From the NCBI GenBank assembly GCA_018399015.1, contig CP073761.1, positions 2,914,001 to 2,978,000 of the forward strand: DNA of 64,000 nt. Direction: 5' to 3'. Source of the DNA: Cyanobium sp. M30B3 (GTDB lineage Bacteria; Cyanobacteriota; Cyanobacteriia; PCC-6307; Cyanobiaceae). The notes below the pieces were generated by a model. It did not search any database, was not told the origin of the DNA, and worked only from the letters and a program-made list of their open reading frames with translations. Shown here in pieces: positions 62,445 to 64,000 of this stretch (the stretch's first letter is position 1; every line of letters begins with the position of its first letter). The translations under genes were made by a program, and so were the position numbers.

Positions 62445-63548
62445 TCAATCACCATCTGGCTGGCCATCGCTGGTCTGCGCTGCGGGCAACGGCGCCTGGG
62501 TCGGTGGGGGCAACACCTCCAACTCGGGCGGGTTGGGCGCCGTTTCCGGGCCGATCAGGTCCACGGCGGTGCGTTGCACGACCAGCCGGAAGCGCAGGGG
62601 CGCCTGAATGCGGTTGATGAAGGCCTGCACATCCGCCACTTGCCGGGAGGTGGGCAGGGACGGGTCCGTCACCCGCACCCGGGCCCGGATCAGCGGCGGG
62701 TTCTGGTTCCAGTCGATGGAGAGTCCAACCAGATCGATGGCGGGATCACTGCCGAGGGTGATCGTGCTGCTGCGCAGCTTCTGTTCAACCGCCACCTCAA
62801 GCTGCTGGGCCTTGGTCTCCTGGCGGGCCTGCTGCAGCAGGCGAACGAAGCTGCTGCCCAGCGGAATCACCAGCAGGGCGGTGAGGGCCAGGCTGGTGAG
62901 GCCGAGCCTGCTGTGAAACAGGCGGCCTCGGTACACCGGCACCAGCGTGCCCAGCGCCGCCATCGCCCCCACCATGATCCCCAGCAGATTGGTGGTGAAC
63001 AGCAGCAGCGCCCCGTAGGCCTGGATCCAGAAGGAGGAGGCCAGCAGGACACCCACCACGCACATCGGGGGAACCAGGGCCACGGCGATCGCCAGGCCGG
63101 CCAGGGCCGAAATCGCATCCTTCCTCAATTTGGCGAACATCGCCACCGCTCCGGCCACCAGGGCCACCCCCAGGTCCAGCAGGTTGGGGCTGGTGCGGTT
63201 GATCACCTCGCTGCCGAAGCTGGGGAAGGCCACCAGATGCCCCACCGCCATCGCCAGCAGCACGCAGATCACCACACCCAGCATCAGGGTGCGCAGGGCC
63301 CGCAGGAACATCGGCAGGCGTCCCTGCAGGATCTCGAAGGCCATTGCCTGCAGCGGCAGGATCCAGGGGGCCACCACCATGGCCCCGATCACCACCCCGG
63401 GGCTGTTGGCCAGCAGGCCCAGGGTGGCGATCAGGGTGGCACCCACGGTGAGCACCACGAACACCTGGCTGAAACTGGCCTCGCGCTCAAACTCCCCGCG
63501 CAGGGCGTCGAGCCGGGCGGCGTCGAGCGGGAGCATGCCACTGCGCAT
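62445..63548 (-). CDS. DUF389 (TIGR00341-type) membrane protein
   Basis: 367 residues. About six helices; conserved PGVVIGAMVVAPWILPLQAM, KDAISALAGLAIAVALVPPM and LGIMVGAMAALG. Cytosolic or lumenal C-terminal domain followed by a Pro-rich tail. Function unknown; some relatives may transport ions. Possibly starts at ATG 63536 (MLPLDAARL). Confidence 0.85.
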   Translation of the reverse strand: MRSGMLPLDAARLDALRGEFEREASFSQVFVVLTVGATLIATLGLLANSPGVVIGAMVVAPWILPLQAMAFEILQGRLPMFLRALRTLMLGVVICVLLAMAVGHLVAFPSFGSEVINRTSPNLLDLGVALVAGAVAMFAKLRKDAISALAGLAIAVALVPPMCVVGVLLASSFWIQAYGALLLFTTNLLGIMVGAMAALGTLVPVYRGRLFHSRLGLTSLALTALLVIPLGSSFVRLLQQARQETKAQQLEVAVEQKLRSSTITLGSDPAIDLVGLSIDWNQNPPLIRARVRVTDPSLPTSRQVADVQAFINRIQAPLRFRLVVQRTAVDLIGPETAPNPPELEVLPPPTQAPLPAAQTSDGQPDGD

Positions 63549-63708
63549 CAGGTCTCGCGGCTGGAGAGGCAGGGGACACGCGATTTGATGCTAGGTAGGC
63601 CTCCGGACTGCGGGCAACGCGTCCCTTCGAGGGGCCCATCCGCCCGGGCGGGGGCGGGGGCCGGCTGCCGCCCCTGCGGGAGAATCGAGCCAATACAACC
63701 GGCTCCCC

Positions 63709-64000
63709 ATGCTTCTCGATCTGCGCGGCAAGAAAGCCCTGGTCACCGGCATCGCCAACAACAAGTCGATCGCCTGGGGCATCGCCCAGCAGCTGCATGC
63801 CGCCGGCTGTGAGCTGGGCGTCACCTATCTGCCCGATGAGAAGGGCCGCTTCGAGGGCAAGGTGCGCGACCTCACCGCCCCGCTGGCTCCCACCCTGTTC
63901 GAGCCCCTCAACGTGCAGGAGCCGACCCAGATCGCTGCGGTGTTCAGCAGGGTGCAGGAGCAGTGGGGCTCGATCGACGTGCTGGTGCACTGCCTGGCCT
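63709..64000 (+). CDS. fabI: Enoyl-[acyl-carrier-protein] reductase, N-terminal part (partial)
   Basis: The first 97 residues are in the window, open at the edge. MLLDLRGKKALVTGIANNKS, then IAWGIAQQLHAAGCELGVTY and WGSIDVLVHCLA match FabI (NADH-dependent enoyl reductase of fatty acid synthesis). The active-site Tyr/Lys lie beyond the window. Confidence 0.95.
   Translation, partial: MLLDLRGKKALVTGIANNKSIAWGIAQQLHAAGCELGVTYLPDEKGRFEGKVRDLTAPLAPTLFEPLNVQEPTQIAAVFSRVQEQWGSIDVLVHCLA

Overview
The window is a GC-rich stretch of about 64 kb from an oxygenic cyanobacterium. It carries psbA, the psbE-psbF-psbL-psbJ operon with ycf48 and a rubredoxin upstream, ndhC-ndhK-ndhJ and chlD. Gene content, compact spacing and many 4-bp stop/start overlaps suit a freshwater or brackish Cyanobium/Synechococcus-type picocyanobacterium. 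That is an inference from content; no rRNA is present.

Region 1 (1-6.9 kb): end of a GH15-like gene, an Idh-type oxidoreductase, a CNNM/CorC membrane protein, a short-chain dehydrogenase with a late frameshift, a delta-12-type fatty acid desaturase and a NUDIX hydrolase. About 1.1 kb of decayed DNA follows, with remnants of a PIN toxin and an RRM RNA-binding protein that still has a good terminator.

Region 2 (6.9-20.8 kb) is the most interesting part, a low-oxygen/sulfide island. It holds feoA with a gutted feoB; a psbA that carries all three D1' signature substitutions (A80, L158, A286); a DUF4079 membrane protein; a DUF3365 c-type heme protein of the Tll0287 kind; a DUF2202 ferritin-like protein; a TPMT-family methyltransferase; type II sulfide:quinone oxidoreductase; cytochrome bd (cydA, cydB); a persulfide dioxygenase-rhodanese fusion; a rhodanese with membrane anchor; a TauE/SafE exporter; and an OsmC-like protein. 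Read together, sulfide electrons would enter the plastoquinone pool, bd oxidase would drain the pool and remove O2, persulfide would be burned to sulfite and exported, and D1' photosystem II would be made under the same conditions. Short motifs recur in several of the promoters.

Region 3 (20.9-33.5 kb): a CPA-type antiporter, a truncated CDF transporter remnant, an AraC regulator between two small ribbon-helix-helix-like genes, a tRNA with CAU anticodon, pyrE, ygfZ, a RecB-like nuclease with two compensating frameshifts, a GT2 glycosyltransferase, a DCC protein, an APC permease, a phosphohexomutase and rdgB. Several frame breaks lie at G/C runs of five, a pattern that could be mutation or assembly error.

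Region 4 (33.7-45.7 kb): a mazEF module, then a long leftward gene run for the cell surface: a DUF374 acyltransferase, glycosyltransferases, three sulfotransferase domains (one fused to a glycosyltransferase), lpxK, lpxB, an MsbA-like ABC exporter and a carotenoid oxygenase.

Region 5 (45.7-64 kb) is core cyanobacterial content: psbJ-L-F-E, ycf48, rubA, ndhC-K-J, yvcK, mlaF-mlaD, chlD, folK, a NUDIX hydrolase, photolyase, a DegT aminotransferase, a thioredoxin-fold protein, a lipoprotein, a photolyase-like protein with reversed domain order, a DUF389 protein and the start of fabI.
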